Below are positions 7,891-8,187 of a stretch of DNA of 8,187 nucleotides, piece after piece. Where the stretch lies: positions 1-8,187 of the forward strand of contig JAITWQ010000204.1 of assembly GCA_031285215.1 (NCBI GenBank), in the 5' to 3' direction. Position numbers and translations under genes: made by a program. The notes under the pieces were generated by a model. The model saw only the letters and a program-made list of their open reading frames with translations, had not been told where the DNA came from and made no database searches. The stretch's first letter is position 1, and each line of letters begins with the position of its first letter. This DNA comes from Syntrophobacterales bacterium (lineage in GTDB: Bacteria; Desulfobacterota; Syntrophia; Syntrophales; JAAYKM01).

Positions 7891-8187
7891 CATTACCTGA
7901 AAAATTTGAAACTGTCTCCATCGCGCCGGGACGCCTATTGGCAGTAAATCGTCAATTGGCCTCTGATTAATTAGAATTGGAATAAAAGTGATCAGCTACT
8001 GGGGATTATCACCGATTCTTGTATAACAGTACCCACCTGCCTCCTGATACTGCGGCGATTGACGTTGTAGCAGCTTCCGGTTTTCTTTTTCCCGAACGAT
8101 TTCATTTCAGAGGCGATTTGCGTAACTTCCCCATAATGGGTGAAAACATGTTCCGTCACATGGACGACACCCATTGTAATTGAGACA
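7891..8187. other. Right-edge region without a convincing gene
   Basis: No plus-strand frame of useful length is seen and no recognisable RNA gene or T-run terminator follows the thioesterase. On the minus strand a frame open from the right edge ends at 7992 and encodes about 65 residues (including VVHVTEHVFTHYGEV and FGKKKTGSCYNVNRRSIRRQ). Its ATG at 8174 has no ribosome-binding site, but the frame could be the end of a longer gene that begins beyond the window. I do not recognise the sequence. A pair of AATTGG copies and a GTGAT/ATCAC inverted pair (7988-7992 and 8008-8012) lie before it, without evident meaning. Confidence 0.3.

Overview
The window looks like bacterial chromosome of moderate GC (about half, by eye), with closely packed plus-strand genes, purine-rich ribosome-binding sites and several TTG starts. 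A cobalamin-type radical SAM protein and a FabF-like/chain-length-factor-like ketosynthase point to an anaerobic or microaerobic Gram-negative lineage. My best guess is Desulfobacterota (Syntrophales-like), but this rests on gene content recalled from memory, not on a marker, and is low confidence.

Positions 1-5825 hold a tight plus-strand operon that enters from the left edge. In order it contains: the last codons of a gene that may encode an acyl carrier protein; a 722-residue double ketosynthase whose N-terminal half is catalytically complete and whose C-terminal half has lost its active-site residues; a CrtI/RetSat-like FAD oxidoreductase; a B12-binding-domain radical SAM enzyme; and a membrane-anchored NodB-type polysaccharide deacetylase. 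All junctions overlap (TTGA, a 25-base overlap, TTGA, and probably ATGA), so the genes are probably translated together. The set suggests a type II fatty-acid/polyketide-style pathway. The ketosynthase pair would build an acyl or polyene chain on a carrier protein, the FAD and radical SAM enzymes would desaturate, reduce, methylate or cyclise it, and the deacetylase may act on a sugar or envelope component to which the lipid is attached. Similar enzyme classes occur in the gene sets proposed for ladderane lipids and, in part, in aryl-polyene clusters. The product cannot be read from the sequence.

Positions 5826-6099 are an AT-rich gap with a possible terminator after the deacetylase and a plausible promoter plus a strong ribosome-binding site for the next gene. 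Positions 6100-7383 encode a complete, conventional enolase. After a 93-base gap, 7477-7890 encodes a small hotdog-fold (4HBT family) acyl-CoA thioesterase. Positions 7891-8187 have no convincing gene, only a minus-strand frame open to the right edge that I do not recognise. The enolase is a housekeeping gene and probably marks the right boundary of the lipid operon.
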